From the NCBI GenBank assembly GCA_037043235.1, contig JAWRVZ010000089.1:930001-994000 (forward strand): 64,000 bases of DNA, given 5' to 3'. Below are positions 44,170 through 58,035 of the stretch, one piece after another. Both the position numbers and the translations under genes were made by a program. The notes under the pieces were generated by a model. That model was not told the DNA's origin. It saw only the letters and a program-made list of their open reading frames with translations, and searched no databases. The stretch's first letter is position 1, and the number at the start of each line of letters is the position of its first letter. The stretch is from Rhodeus uyekii. Taxonomy: Eukaryota; Chordata; Actinopteri; Cypriniformes; Acheilognathidae.

Positions 44170-44535
44170 ACTTTCCCGTTAATGCAATTGTGGAGGACTG
44201 TAACACGCAAACCCGCAGCCAGCAGCGCCGCACTGATCGATCCGCATTGATCGTCCCTGACGAGCTGTTCCACTTTCCAGCCAATGCACGCGCGCCCGTC
44301 TGCGATTGGGAAGGAGCCCGAAACGGAGGAAAATTTCTGCCGCCCTGGCGGTGTCACTTCCCCACACTTCAGCTGGCCGCCTGCCAGACACACAGGACGC
44401 TCACAAGAGGTGGAGTGGACTCGAAGCGACGAAGAGGAGCGACCGGACGGACGGACAAATGGACCCTCACCAAAATGGCTCTTCGATCACAGAAAGTCAT
44501 CAAACACAGACAAACACGACGATTACGGTAACGAG
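44170..44535 (+). promoter_or_regulatory. CpG-rich block upstream of cxxc5, possible alternative promoter
   Basis: CpG-dense sequence with CCAAT-type ('gccaatgcacg') and inverted CCAAT ('gcgattggga') elements, ending in a donor-like 'acggtaacga' near 44528. Frames are open on both strands, but the peptides look random. Most likely an upstream 5' exon or promoter of cxxc5, or a conserved regulatory block. Confidence 0.35.
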
Positions 44536-45289
44536 CCTTTAGTCCCTTTCTGGTCCAAACAAAGATGAATGACTCTTCAAGGGAAACTGAAATGAGTGTG
44601 ATTTATGGGACTATTATATATGTTAATAAATTGCATTGATGTTTATTAATTATAAGCAATACTCAATTTAAAAATATCATAAACAATAATAGCAAATAGC
44701 ATGCATTATTAATCTCTTTAATAAATATAATTGAATACTATTTAAATTTTATAGGAGTAAACATTCATTATTTTATAATTAATAAATATTAATGCAATGT
44801 GCTTTTAATAGGTGTTTATATTATTTAGATTAATTATTTTATAAATTAGAAATCTTGAAATATAAATAATATAAGCAACAACAATAAAATACATTCATCT
44901 AATTAATAAAAGCATATGATAAATAATATATTTAATGTATGCATGAGTTATTAATACTATTACAAATTCATTTAATATTCAAATGCATCATAAACAATAG
45001 CAATACACGTTACGAAGAATTGTTTTTTTTATTATTATTATTATTATTACAATTTGCATTTCTTTCTCATTACCAGAGCAGGTTATATTTTTTCAGATTG
45101 CTCGCGAACCGTGTTTTGCATATTAAAAATATCAATCAGCACCAAGTTCCTGGAAAGCGTGCACGTGCAAAAGTTCTGATATAATAAATCAATCACGAGT
45201 GCAGCCAACAGCCATTAAGAACGGAGTCAACAATGGGCTGAGTGTCCAGCCCTCTCAAAACTAAACTTCATTCATTATTCCTCTCTCAT

Positions 45290-46209
45290 ATGCGCCCCTC
45301 GATCTCTCTCGCGCGCACCCACACCTCTTTAAGGTTATTTATTTTGTCCCCGACAGGAAAGTCCACTTCGGTTTTTGTGTGAAGCTCCAAAAATCTATGA
45401 AATGTGTTTGCATGTTCTTCTCCGGGCGCGAGGATGTGGAGGTGGGATAGAGAGACGCGAGAGGCTGGAGGAGCGCACGCGCTCGCTCTCGGACAAAGTG
45501 CGTTCTGCGTGTATCTGCCGGTGTTTGGGGCTTATTGAAGGGAACGGCGAGAATAATTCAGTCCGGGTGAGCATCTGCTTTCGTTTGGCTCTTCTACCTT
45601 GTATTCTCTCTCTCTCCCTCTCTTTTATATAAATCTCCGCAGCGCGCGAGAGCACCGGACCGCTCGGACAGTCGGAACGCTCCCCTCGGCTCACGAGCGA
45701 GGCGAACGAAAAGACGCCCGTGCTCGCGAATATGCAGATACCCTGTATTTATCAAAGGGAGGGCGATGAGACTTTGTTGAGGACTGTTCAAAGTTACAAT
45801 GACATCCAGCCAAGACGAATAAGTTGGCTCTGAAATAACAAGGGAATGCGCTTAACCAACGCGACGTGTTGGCGCATACCGCGCGCTGTCACCATAGACA
45901 CATCCGTCGAGATGAGACAAAAGGGATTTTGTTTTACTTTCTAAATGATCGGCGTTCGTTTCCCCCGCTTGCTTGACAATTCGCCCATATGCATTAGATG
46001 CATCGGTGCAACTTTGCCACGCGTAAGCAAATAAGCGCAGGGAAGAGTTGAATTTACGGCTATTTGTTTGTTGTTTGCTTGTAGGGATGACCCTGTAAAC
46101 ACACTCTTGTGACATTTTCTCTTTTTATTGGCTGTCTGGATTAATAATATGTGGGATATACCGAGCGAGCATGTCTGAATCATTCACAATTCCTCTTGGA
46201 GAGACGAGC
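45290..46209 (+). promoter_or_regulatory. probable cxxc5 core promoter and non-coding first exon
   Basis: A strong CpG cluster begins near 45290. A TATA box (TATATAAA, 45626-45633) follows a CT-rich run, so a start site near 45655-45665 is expected. The sequence then stays CpG-rich and ends at a consensus donor (GTAAGT at 46210) after 'gagacgagc'. Splicing to the acceptor at 49076-49077 would make an untranslated first exon of about 550 nt. Another donor-like site (GTGAGC, 45567) lies upstream of the TATA box and could serve an earlier start. Confidence 0.5.
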
Positions 46210-48197
46210 GTAAGTATGAATGCACGATAAATGTGCTGTTTATTATTAATCCATTATGAGTTGCATGCAAACTTTTTGCGCACGGTGCCTACAGCATTTG
46301 CATTTTAATGATTGAAATGAGCTTTGGTGAATATCTGCATGGTCTGTTGCTGGGATCGATCCGGTAAGGGTTTAATTGAGGTGATTGTTTGACAGAACAT
46401 GTAGATCTTGATAGGCAGGTCATCTTGTTTAGACACAGTTGGGTTATTTGTGCAGGTTTGGCTATTGTTCCCTGGTGATGTCCAGATCTCTCTACGTCGC
46501 GCTATTGTCCCTCTGGCTCGCCGCAATACTGGACACAGCAATTTCCAAGTGCATGCAAGCCTCATATGTGTTTGACATGTATTGCATTGCTGAGTGGGCA
46601 TTCAAACTGTTGCTAGGAACTTATTTATCTGTAAGCCAGATCAATCATTTACTAGATGCAGCTTTTGTCCTGGTTTACCTGCCGATGAGGGGTACCTGTC
46701 TCCAGTAAGTTTTCATTCCCATCGTGAGTCTTTGATGTCGTTGCCATGTAATCGTAATTGGTATCACCATCTGTTTTGATGAGGAATAGAGCGTATTGTA
46801 AAAATGTTTGGGCCGGTATAGTAAATGTGTCACATGGTTTTAATCAAGGGAAACATACTGTTCAGTATGACCAAATCAACCGGAATACATGAGGTTTCAC
46901 TAATTAGTGCTTTTTTATTTTATAGCTCATTTAGAAATAGCCTTCTGTACGTGTGCACTTTTACAGCTCATTATGTACGGTAAATATGTAGGAATGACCG
47001 GGGCTAGTTGTCACAAACGTTACTATGTTGAGTAGGTTCATTATTGAAAGTGATTTTCTTTATAGTGTTGATTACATTAAAGGCTAATGATGTTTCACTA
47101 AGAAATACAGTTCATTTAATGCATGTTGACCTTCCGTGACAGCATTGTCACAATTAAATCTGTATTTAATTGCAAAATCCAAACAGTAAAACAGTTCTGA
47201 AACACAAAACAATTCTTGAAACATTCAATGGAAACACATAATAGTATAAAACTATTATTTCAACCAACATGACTATCATTTATACCATTTAAAACATGTG
47301 ACAACTTGCCCCAACCAGATTTTTGGTTAAAATACTCTTCTTTTGAAAAGAATTCAAAATCTTATAGTAAAGACAACTTCCCTATTTGACAACTAACAAG
47401 CCCCAGTCTCTCTCATGTGTGTATATATGAAATATACATGCACATTCTTTCATTCATGCATGTTTGTATGAATGAATGGCCAATTACATCATCTTCAAAG
47501 ACAATCACTCACAACCGTAAGCAATTTTTTTCTTCTAATTATTACCAATAGCATGCTGTACGGAGGCCTGGCAATTAATTGAAATGTTAAGTCCTTGACG
47601 AGCGGGCATACGTGCGTCAGTGCGGCTGAGCTTGCACCTAGACATCCTGATTTCACTGTCGGCTCACCCCAGGGGCTTTGCGCTTGAGCTCACGATTCCG
47701 GTTTCGTGATAGAACAGACCGCCTGTGGACCCTGATAGACGTCTCTCACTGAAGAGGAATTGCTGTCACAAGGAACGGGCTTCCGCACGTAAAGGTTATG
47801 AAATATAACAATTTAACAGACTCAAACCGTCCAATTCAATATCCACACAAAATCTTCTTTTTTTTGAACTTCACAGGGAGTTTCAGTTCCTTGGAAGCAC
47901 GGCGAACAACTTGTAATTGCCACTAAAGCAGATATCTAGGACAGATATTATAAATGTTGGCAGAGGAATCAAAACGGGTCAGATGAGGCCAGTACAAGCA
48001 GTAGATTGTTTGTCACAGTGAACTTTTGCCTGTTTCGGCAGTCCAAACAATAAGCGAATTAAAATGGTATATGCTTATACGCATTGTTATTTTAAAGAGT
48101 TATAATTCATCACTTCATTAAATTGGTGTGATGATGTGCTGCAAGGAATCACATAGTTATTTTTATTTTTTTTTGCGCTTGACAGGAGTGAAACTGA

Positions 48198-48990
48198 CGT
48201 TCAAAAGTTTGGAATAATTAAGATGTTTTGATAGATGTCTCCTATGTTCACCAAGGCTGCATTTATATGATCAAAAATACAGTAAAAACAGTAATGGTTA
48301 TTTTAAATTAAAATATTAGTCCACAATGTTTTATGTTTTAATATATTTTTAAATGTCATGTATTCCTGTGATCAAAGTTGTATTTTTAGCATCATTCCTC
48401 CAGTCTTCAGTGTCACATGATCTTTACAAATCATTCTAATAAACATTTATTATTATTATCAATGTTGAAAACAGTTGTGCTGCTTAATATTTTTGTGAAA
48501 ACTGTGATGCTCTACCATTCAAAAGTTTGGGGTAAGACTGATCTTAAAAACACATGAAACTGACCAAAAGTGACCGCTATGACATTTATAATGTTACAAA
48601 AGACTTTCTTTTCTTTAAAAAAAAAAAGCTGGTCTTTTTTAAATCAAAGTATTCTGAAAGAATGTCCACAAGAATGAATGAATTCCAAAGAATGTTTGTG
48701 GTGTCTACAAAAATATGAAACAGTTCCCAACACTGATAAAAAGAACCATTATTAATAATTAAGCACCAAATCAGAATGATTTGTAAAGGATCATGTGACA
48801 CTGAAGACTGGAGTAATGATGCTGAAAATCCAGCTTTGATCACAGGAATAAATTAAATTCTAAAATTGATTAAAACGGAAAACAGTTACTTTAGATTGAA
48901 ATAATATTACAGTTTTTTCTGTAGATTTAGATTGAATAAATGCAGCCTTAATGAGCATATGAGTCTCCTTCAGAAAAATGGTTATTTCGA
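48198..48990. repeat. two head-to-head copies of a dispersed MITE
   Basis: 48198-48532 is a reverse-oriented copy (it contains 'cagtcttcagtgtcacatga'). 48511-48990 is a forward copy with 'tcatgtgacactgaagactg' and 'gatgctgaaaatccagcttt'. Both have 'attcaaaagtttgg' at their junction and the 'aaatgcagcctt' word at the far ends. Same family as 6753 and 50575. Confidence 0.8.
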
Positions 48991-49077
48991 ACTTGTCTAG
49001 TAGTGTGACACTCGTCCTCTCTCGTTGAACCATCCTTGCTTTAACCTCTCTGTGTATCTTCTACCTTTCTTTTCTAG

Positions 49078-49266
49078 GATTCTCAGGCCTCAGCGAATGG
49101 ATGTGTAAGATGTTCATGAGGCTCGACTAGTGTGGACGGCTCATTCTCCAGCTGTGCGTGCGTCAATCTCGCTTTGGCTTCGGTCTTCAGAGGAACGTTG
49201 CAACTCTATCCCCCCTTCATCCAAAGCTCCCTCATCTCCCTCTCCCTCCCCCTCACGCTGTGGCCC
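49078..49266 (+). other. cxxc5 5'UTR part of exon 2, with two upstream ORFs
   Basis: A pyrimidine-rich tract ending TTTTCTAG (AG at 49076-49077) marks the 3' splice site. The leader then contains ATGs at 49097 (ATG GAT GTG TAA) and 49101 (nine codons ending TAG at 49130), in different frames and overlapping. The main frame is open upstream to 49120 but has no ATG before 49267; its GTG codon at 49132 is the first near-cognate codon. Confidence 0.6.
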
Positions 49267-50642
49267 ATGTCTGCCAGCGGAGGGTCCATGGAGGGAAGTC
49301 GAGCCGTCGAGGACGAGGAGGCGCAGGACAGCTGCTGCGGGGATGAAGACACGTCCCCGGTGGTGGAACGGAGAAACCGCAGCGGCATCATCAGCGCTCC
49401 GCTCAGCAAAAGCCTGAAGCGCTCACGGGCTCTCTCGCAGTACATCGCGACCTGCTCGGCCGCTGCTGTCGCCAGTGTCGCAAACGCTAACAGACTCGCT
49501 CAGAGCTCCATGGTGGCGACGGGTGTCAAAACTCACCCTACGGCCAGCCAGCACAGGTCACAAGTCGGTTATGCCAAACTGGACCGGGGCGCGTTAGTGT
49601 CCGGTCTCCTGGACTCTCCGAGCGGCCTGCATCTCGCCCAGGCCGCTGAGCTCCTGCGGCGGGCGGGAATGCTGCTTCCGGTCAGCGACCCTTCCAATGT
49701 CAGCGTGGGAGGGGACATGGAGGCGGTTTCGGCTTCTGATTCGCTGGCCAGCGTGATGGACTTCCCATTGCTCGGCAATGGTGGAGTGGGCAGCAGCTTT
49801 CCGTATCACCCGGGGCTCTTCATAATGACACCGGCGGGAGTGTTCCTCGCCGACGGGGCGCTTTCTCACGTGACCGGCGCGTCGGAACACCAGCAGACGC
49901 AGAGCGAGATTTCGTCAGCCATCAGCGCTAACGGGAAGAAAAAGCGGAAGCGCTGTGGCCTGTGTCCTCCCTGCCGGCGCAGGATTAACTGCGAACAGTG
50001 CAGCAGCTGCCGCAACCGGAAGACCGGCCATCAGATCTGCAAGTTCCGCAAGTGCGAAGAGCTCAAAAAGAAACCTGCTGGCGGGCTGGAGGTAAGATGG
50101 TGAGCAATGTATAGTAAATTCATACAAATTCTGACTGCAGCTAGCATCACCTGCATGGGCAGCACAGCATCCTGCTTTGGAGCGCATGTGCTAAATCACT
50201 GACACGTTGATCTGTGATGCTCACGCAGGTGTTGCAAGTTTGTGTGGTTTTCGTAATTTCTTGATTCTCTCCCCTCATCACCTGTTCTCTTTCTGTTCTC
50301 TGTACAATCCCTGAGAATAAAAGTGGCACAAAGTCGAAAATAAAAGTCATGAAATACTAGCAGAACACATTTATATTATATATTTATATATTTATATTTA
50401 TATGTAAATAATTAGTGAAATTTATCTTGCATAAATGACTGATTTCAGTTCAGTGCGATAATTTACATCAAAATGGATTTTACCACAATTTACCAAAATG
50501 GAAGTTCATGTTTAAAAGAAATAAAACTAATTCATGTAATAAATATTGACCTCTGACACATAAAGTAATTTTTAAAAGTTTTAGTCGCAAATCATCATAT
50601 TCATGTGAGACTGAAGACTATCATCACAGAAATAAATTACAC

Positions 50643-50724
<82 letters not shown>

Positions 50725-53700
50725 TGCTTTTGATTAAATAAATGCAGCCTTGAGCATAAGTGGCTTCTTTAAAAAACATAAAAAATATTACTGACCTCAG
50801 ACTTTTGAGCATCTCAGTAAAAAATCTGGAACTTACACTAAAGACGTCATCTCACACTTGTATACAGCGTCATTACTATAATGACCCCATATAACACCAC
50901 AATAATATAAAGGCTTTGAACTTCTAAGGAAATATTGATGAATTGTGATTTTACTTCATTTAATTCATCTTCATATGTAATTCATGAAGTAAAATGTTTA
51001 ATCGATTGACAGCCCTAGTTTTTACAAACAGTCTGCCAAGAAATGAATGCTGCTTATGTTTTATATGTGTTTGCATATGAAATTTACTCATCCTGACAAA
51101 TGGCAAGCTGAATGTATTTTCCCATCTCTCAGGCAGCGTAACTCGAGATGTTTTTGCCTTGTTTACAGGCAGGTTCAGGTGTGGGAGTCTATGCTGATGT
51201 AAGCTAGTTAGGGTCTAACTTTGAGAGATTGGGAAGATTAATCTAGTTGGTTACTTTTTTTTCCTTTCCTTGCAAGGAAAGTGTTAAGGCATCGTAATGT
51301 TCCACAGGTAAGGTTCCCCTTCACTGCCCACTATGATGAGACAGTTCAGAGTTTCAGCTATCACATTTAATGAATTTGAATGAATGCAATGAATATAAAA
51401 TGTTGAAATAACACCATGCTCCGACCAAGCGCAACACACAAGTTTCTAGTGTTTTGTCCTTATTGAAGGTACGGGAAGAGACTGAATGTGGGACTTTGGA
51501 CCTATGAGGTTTCAGCGTGGGCGGGGCTATCCGACACACAAGACAGCAGCATATGGCGCATTCAAGTCATGCAGGAAAGATCGTATTTATGAGCTAAGCG
51601 CACATGAACACCACCACAAAGTCGGAATTACCAGTGGGAAAATTGTAGGATTTTCATTAAGGCCAGAATTTCCAAGTTGGGGGCGTGTCAGTGAGACAAC
51701 TAGCAGTTTCTATATACAGTACATGGTAAATATGTTCAAATTAGTGATTTTTATTTTATTTTATTACATTCATACATTTTTTAAAATTAATTTACAGTTA
51801 AACAATCTGTCATGTATAAAATACTACAGTATTGTATAATTACAACAAAAGTATATACAGTAATACCTAGAGATACAAGCGTCTCTACATACGAGCATTC
51901 CAAGATATGAGCAAGATTTTTGCATCTAGATACGAGTAAATATTCGAGATATGAGCACGCGTACTGACACCGATGCCGTCGCACGATCACTTCAGGTGTT
52001 CGCTGACCTCTGTACACGTCGCCCTACGAGTAGCTGATTTTCTCTCTATTTTGTTTATTATTCTTCATAATAGCAACGAGTTCTAAGAAAGGGAGTGGTA
52101 AGGATGGTAGTGAGAAGAAGAAATGCATGATGAGCATGGAAATGAAGCATGAAATTGTGGATAAATGAGCCTGGTGCTTGTGTGAGTGATCTAGCACACA
52201 GTAGCATCAGGAGGAACTGAGGAGTTGATCGAGCTGCAGACGATGAACATACGCAGGTGTTGCAAGAGCTCAGCAGTGGCGAGGAGGAGGAGGGGGAACC
52301 GGAGGAAAACATTTCTACAACTGAAATTAAGGAAGTGATGGCTATGTGGGAGAAGGTTTTTAAAGGGAGGCAGAAACCAATCCCCCCCGATTGGTATTTT
52401 GTTAACAGGTCTGCGCCAAGTGAAAGTGAAGGTAGTCGGGTGAAAAAAGGTAAGAAAAGTTACGAAAACAAATCGAAAAAAGCTAAACAATAATATAGAA
52501 AAGTTAAAGAAAATACGTAAGCTAAGTTCAGTTATATTAATTTAAGTTCACGCAAGTTATGTAGTGTTCGTGTAAGGTGCGATACGAAATCAAGTGTCTG
52601 CGTACCAACCCCCTTCCTCCCTCCTACTGTCTGTAAAAACTTAAATAAAACCACATTTTATTTGATATCACACGAATCCTTATACTGTATACATGTACTA
52701 TAATTGTCTGTGTGTGTCTAAAGCAATAAAAAACATGTTTTTTCCCGTTGTTACGGATCTGGAACATATTAATTTGTTTTCTGTTATTTCTTATGGGAAA
52801 ACATGATTCTAGATACGAGCAATTCGAGTTACGAGCTCCGGCCTGGAACGGATTATGCTCGTATCTCGAGGTATTACTGTATATAGTGTATATAATATCG
52901 CACTCAAGCACTCAACATCCTAACTCGAACATCTCTGGTGTTCTTGAATGCACCGATACTCTTATCTTTATATATATTTGCAGAAATTGTAAGATTAGTT
53001 CAGCCAGTGGTTACGTTTGGAAATGGAAAACTATACTGCATACTGAATTCTGTGTGTGCACTGTAAAGTACGTACTATTCTTTCAAAAAATAGTAAGTGA
53101 AACAATAGACATTATATTACAATAAACTGTAGACTGTTCAAACAGTGTTGTGCTAAATTGTTGTCATGTGACCTAATCACATCACATATAATTATATGGA
53201 AATAAAATTATATGGAAATAAAAGGGTAATTTTGTCTTTCTTATTCAAATTTGCTTAAAAAAAAACTAAATTAAAGGCCATCGCAACTCCTTGTAAATCC
53301 TATATGCAGGTGTGCAAAAATAAACTAGCGAAATCCAGCATGTTGCTGTATCTTATTTTAATCCATGAAGGTCATGTGACTGAAACTTATCAAAATAAGA
53401 TTTGCAAGCTATAGCAATGTACGGAATTCGTCAATTTTTATTAGATTATTTGTTAGATTATAAACATGCATCACAGTCGAAATGGAATATCACATCAAGT
53501 ACAATGCATTGTGGGGCATAATAGATCTGGTAAATGTAGTAGGTCATCCAGGTATTTTAGAAAGTTTGCATAGAGTCCACATAGTATTTAGTGTAGCGAG
53601 TGAGTGGTAGCATGCTAATCCAAATGAATGGCTCCGCCCACAGAGAAATCTCATTGGCCCAAAATCGTGCTCCATACAGCTGTATGTAAAACATTAAATA

Positions 53701-56700
53701 AGTTCTGTTTTCTTTGCATTAATCTGTGGTCACATTAAGAAATTTTGCTTGCTAAAAAAGGTTTATTGTCAATAGTGTAGCGACGTATAAAACGGTTCAT
53801 ACAGAAGCCACTTTCACACCAAGCAGCTTTCTGTTGGTCAGCATGGCCTGCAAAATCTCTGTGGGCAAATGTTTCGTCCCTCACACAAAAATCCAGATCG
53901 CTTATAAATCCATTGAAATGATTGGATTTCATTGTGTATTTTTACTTTTACTGTACACATTCTGCTTTTTGTACATGCTGGTTTTTTTTGTTTGGTTGCT
54001 TTTTTTTTGTAGCATGGCCACAGTTTTTATTTGTGGATATGAGTTTGTTTTCATGCATGTTTGTGTCCACGCATATGCATGTGTGCGTCTCTGTGTGTGT
54101 GGCAGCCTCATATGGTCCATCTGGCCTTTGCGTCTGTCATCTGGAGCGCCAGGTGTCAATGTGTCCCAGAACCCCTCTCTTTCTCGTCCTCCAGAGGCCT
54201 TGAACCGCATGTGTGTGTCTGTTTGTGTGTACAACCTTGCAGGAAGAGGCAAACACAGCCCCTGCGAATGTCATTATGGACTTTGTGTGTGTAAGAGGGA
54301 TTTTGTTTGTGTGTGTATTGACCACTGACCAGCCCGGGTTCTTTGAGAATTACAGCAGTGAGGAGGTAGAAATTGAGGTGTTGGTGTGTGCTGGAGTTTA
54401 GAGGACTCGGTTTGTGTGTGTGTGTTTGTGTTTATATGCGTCTCTATGAAGTCTAAGGCCCAAAATACACTTGATGCAAGTATGTGAATGCAAACGCTTC
54501 TAGCTATGTTTTCACACATTGTACTATTTCTAATCTATAATGCAACACAAATATGTTGCCACAAGGAGTTCTATAGTGAGAATTTGCATAAAGTGTCTTT
54601 TGTCTTTCGGGTTCCAACAGTTTTAATATAATCTTGCTAAGCACTTTAAAATTAGTTCAACTGTCAATATTTTTTAAATTATGTGTTTAAATTTATGTGA
54701 TTCACACAGAATATGTGTTTGTATTTAAAATCATGAGAAGCAGGGCAGTAGGGGAAGAAACGTGAGGTCTAGAGATGCACTTATTAGGGTTTAACTTGAG
54801 CACCAAATTTTTAGATAACCGTGTCATGTGCGAGATGCAGGAAAAGATGGTTAAACGCATCTCTCTAGTGCATGTTTACATAGAAAAACAATGGACAACC
54901 AGCATTGTGTGGTATGCAAAAATGTATAGTCAATTAACATGTTTACAGATAGATAACACTTAAAGGTAGGGTAGGCAATTTCCAGAGTGGCTAGCATTAG
55001 CATGCTAGCTTTGAAAGCATAAGATCCCGCCCCCCTTCAGAGCCTCTCCAAAGCCACGCCTCCTTCGAAACACATGAACAGGCAAAAAGCGTCAGCGTTA
55101 AACCACCTCATTTCTAAAAGCACACAACATTACAATAATAGTCATGAGACATAATCATCTTAAAGAGCACTGATGTGTGTGATTTTAAACAAATACATTC
55201 GTGTCACAAACTGCTCTGAGTGTATTGTCACAGGTTTCCATCATAATTACAGTAGTTATGGCGTGAGCACTGCATAAGCTTGTTTATTATTGGTTGTTCG
55301 GTGACATCTAACTCTGCATGGCATGAAACGCACATATGACGTGTGATGTCTGCGAGAGCAGGTGAGTGGAGGTATGGGAACACATACATTGTCAGGCTGG
55401 AGGATATCGTATCATTCCATTCAGACCAAATTCACTTATTAGACTAATATTTGATGGTCCTACGACTTCCAAAAATAATAGATATACATATAAATACATT
55501 TAGACATACAGTAATCCCTCGCCACTTCACGGTTCAAGTTTCGTGGATTTTTTTTTTTTAATTATAGAAAAATAAAAATTAAAAAATACTGCCATATCTC
55601 CAGCCGTATTGCGGAAAGCAGCGTTGTTTTATCGTGATGCGAGAGAGAAACGGTTTCCCAGGATGCCAGACAAAGAGAGAAACTCTCTCAGAGGCTTTGT
55701 ACACGCCCACGGCACTCAGACAAGACACGTGATTGGTTCCCGGCGCGAGATCGACCAATGAGACCACGAGTGGATGTATCCCGTGAGCTGACTGGCTGAT
55801 CCTACTTCGCGGATTTTCACCTATCGCGGGGGTTCCGGTTCACATTAACTGTGATAAACGAGGGATCACTGTATTAACTTAGTCATTGCTTTCAGGATGT
55901 GAAGAGACTTTCAACCAGCATAACAAAAAACATTTCTGGATCAAATCATCTAACCTGCGTTTAAAATGTGATTCACAGAGATCGCGTGATGCTAGTTGTT
56001 GCACTAGTTGCCCTAATGAACGTTACTTTACATGATGACACAGAATCAGTGATTTAGTTCTAAAAATAAATATTTTGGAGGAAACGAATGCGTATTATAA
56101 GTTGGACGAGTGCATAATGCATCATTTAAAAGATAAAAAATAAATGTCTTATTATGTTAGGTTGTTTTGTCGAGTTTCTATTGTCTTGATAGTGATTTGT
56201 GCTTGTTGTGTGTGTGTGTGTGTGTTTTTAAATGTTTCTCAGTGTGTTTTTTAAAATGTTTTAGGCATATATTGATGGTGTGTTTGCGTATATTACTGTG
56301 TGTGTTTGTGTGCTTTTATTGACAGTGGGGTTGGTCTGGTTGAATTCAGCATAGAGGACTTATGGAGTTTAAAGAGCCTTTATTGACAGGTCACAGTCAG
56401 TGGTGTGGGGGTCTATTGACTTCTTGATGTGCGTATATGTGTGTGTGTTTGGGATGGATAGATGTGTTTTTATATGTAGAGCCTTTTATGTGTTCTGAGC
56501 CAGCTTAGACGTGTGTGTTTTGTCCAAATCCCATTCGATTTCTGGCCATTGATCTTACCTTGCATGTCATTGCTTGCATCTTTTGTTGATGTGCGTTTAT
56601 TGCATGATGACACATCTCACTCCATCTGTGCGGTGACCGGCATCTCGGAAAGTCCCTGATAGCTGGAAGTAGGAGGTAGAGTGGGCGGGGCTTCAGACAT

Positions 56701-57996
56701 TGCTCGACAGGCTCCACCCCTTTCCTCTAGACTAGAGGAATCTCAGTCTCACAGCCAGGCGACTAAAGTATTTTAGGAACAACGTGTGTGTTGGTGTCTG
56801 TGAATATGTGTGTGAGAGGCAAAGACAGGCTGACAGACATTATATATACAGCGTATATAAGTACCTGCTTATATTTACATACATTTTCTCATTGGACCTT
56901 TCTTTAGTGGTGTATGATAAGGCAAGTATCAAGTAAATTCAAGTCAGCTTAATTTACATAGCGCTTTATACAATACAGAATGTTTCAAAGCAGTGATAAA
57001 CAGAAAATAGTTCAGTGTTGAGTGTTCTGTTCCGTTGTAAAGACCATCTATTATTAAATGTATTAATTTCATCAATAAAGCAGTTCTGCAAAAAATTATG
57101 CAATCATCCTAATAGTAATATCACTGTTACTATTGCTCATACTGTTTTGTGCTACAGACATTACTGATACGTCAAATCAAGAGACTTGTAGAGAGCTTGC
57201 AACCAGCCTGAACACCCTAGCAACCACATAACTACAGGCACTTAAAAAGAGGTACTCCATAGCAACTGCATAGAAACGCCTTGGCAACCAGCCACAAAAC
57301 ATTAGCATTGTGGCAATGTCTTCTGCACAAACACCACTCACATTTTTATTTAAAAAAAATGTCTCCTGTATGATTATTAGAGACAGACCAATAAATGGTT
57401 TTACCGGATTTTTTTTAACTGGTTATTTTCTCTAGTATTGGGTCTGCGGGTAAATTTTCACAATTTAGTCGGTTCCAAAGAAAAGATCCAAATAATAAGT
57501 TGCAATAATAATAATAAAGGTTATTATTATCATTTTTATTTGTTATCAATAAAATGGCTTTTGTAGTGTAACAATTACAATGATAATTAGAAATATCTTA
57601 AAATAATATCAATCATTTGTGTTGTATTTTTATAGGCCAATTATGATTTACTTATTAGAATATAATAACTATTCAAATTAATATTACATTTTTATAGTTT
57701 AATGATCATTTAATTATTGTAAAACATCTTAAATAAAGAATACATTTATTACAATAATATAATATAATTTATTCTCAAAAGTAAAATTATAATTTAGTTA
57801 TGGAAATAAAAATCGAAGTCAGTTCTGCTATATCAGCCCAAAAAATAAATAAAAAAACTATATTGTCTATCTCTAGTGTTTATTGTGCCCTTGATCTTCT
57901 ATTTTTACTTTTATTCCTGTGTATTTGTGTATGTTTATGTGTTTGTGTCAGAGATGATTGGTTAAAAAAAATAACCTTTGCAATTTATCTGGTGAG

Positions 57997-58035
<39 letters not shown>

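Noticed and set aside
46439..46708. 89-codon hydrophobic frame ending near a GTAAGT
   Set aside because: Splice-like borders exist, but the peptide resembles no known membrane protein and lies in the presumed first intron of cxxc5.
49130..49417. overlapping frame in the CXXC5 exon
   Set aside because: A shadow of the CXXC5 frame; GTG start, no domain, and it ends within the conserved exon.
53834..54328. 164-codon frame rich in Cys, Val and Phe
   Set aside because: Composition follows from TG-rich low-complexity DNA in the cxxc5 intron; it looks like a membrane protein only by that bias.
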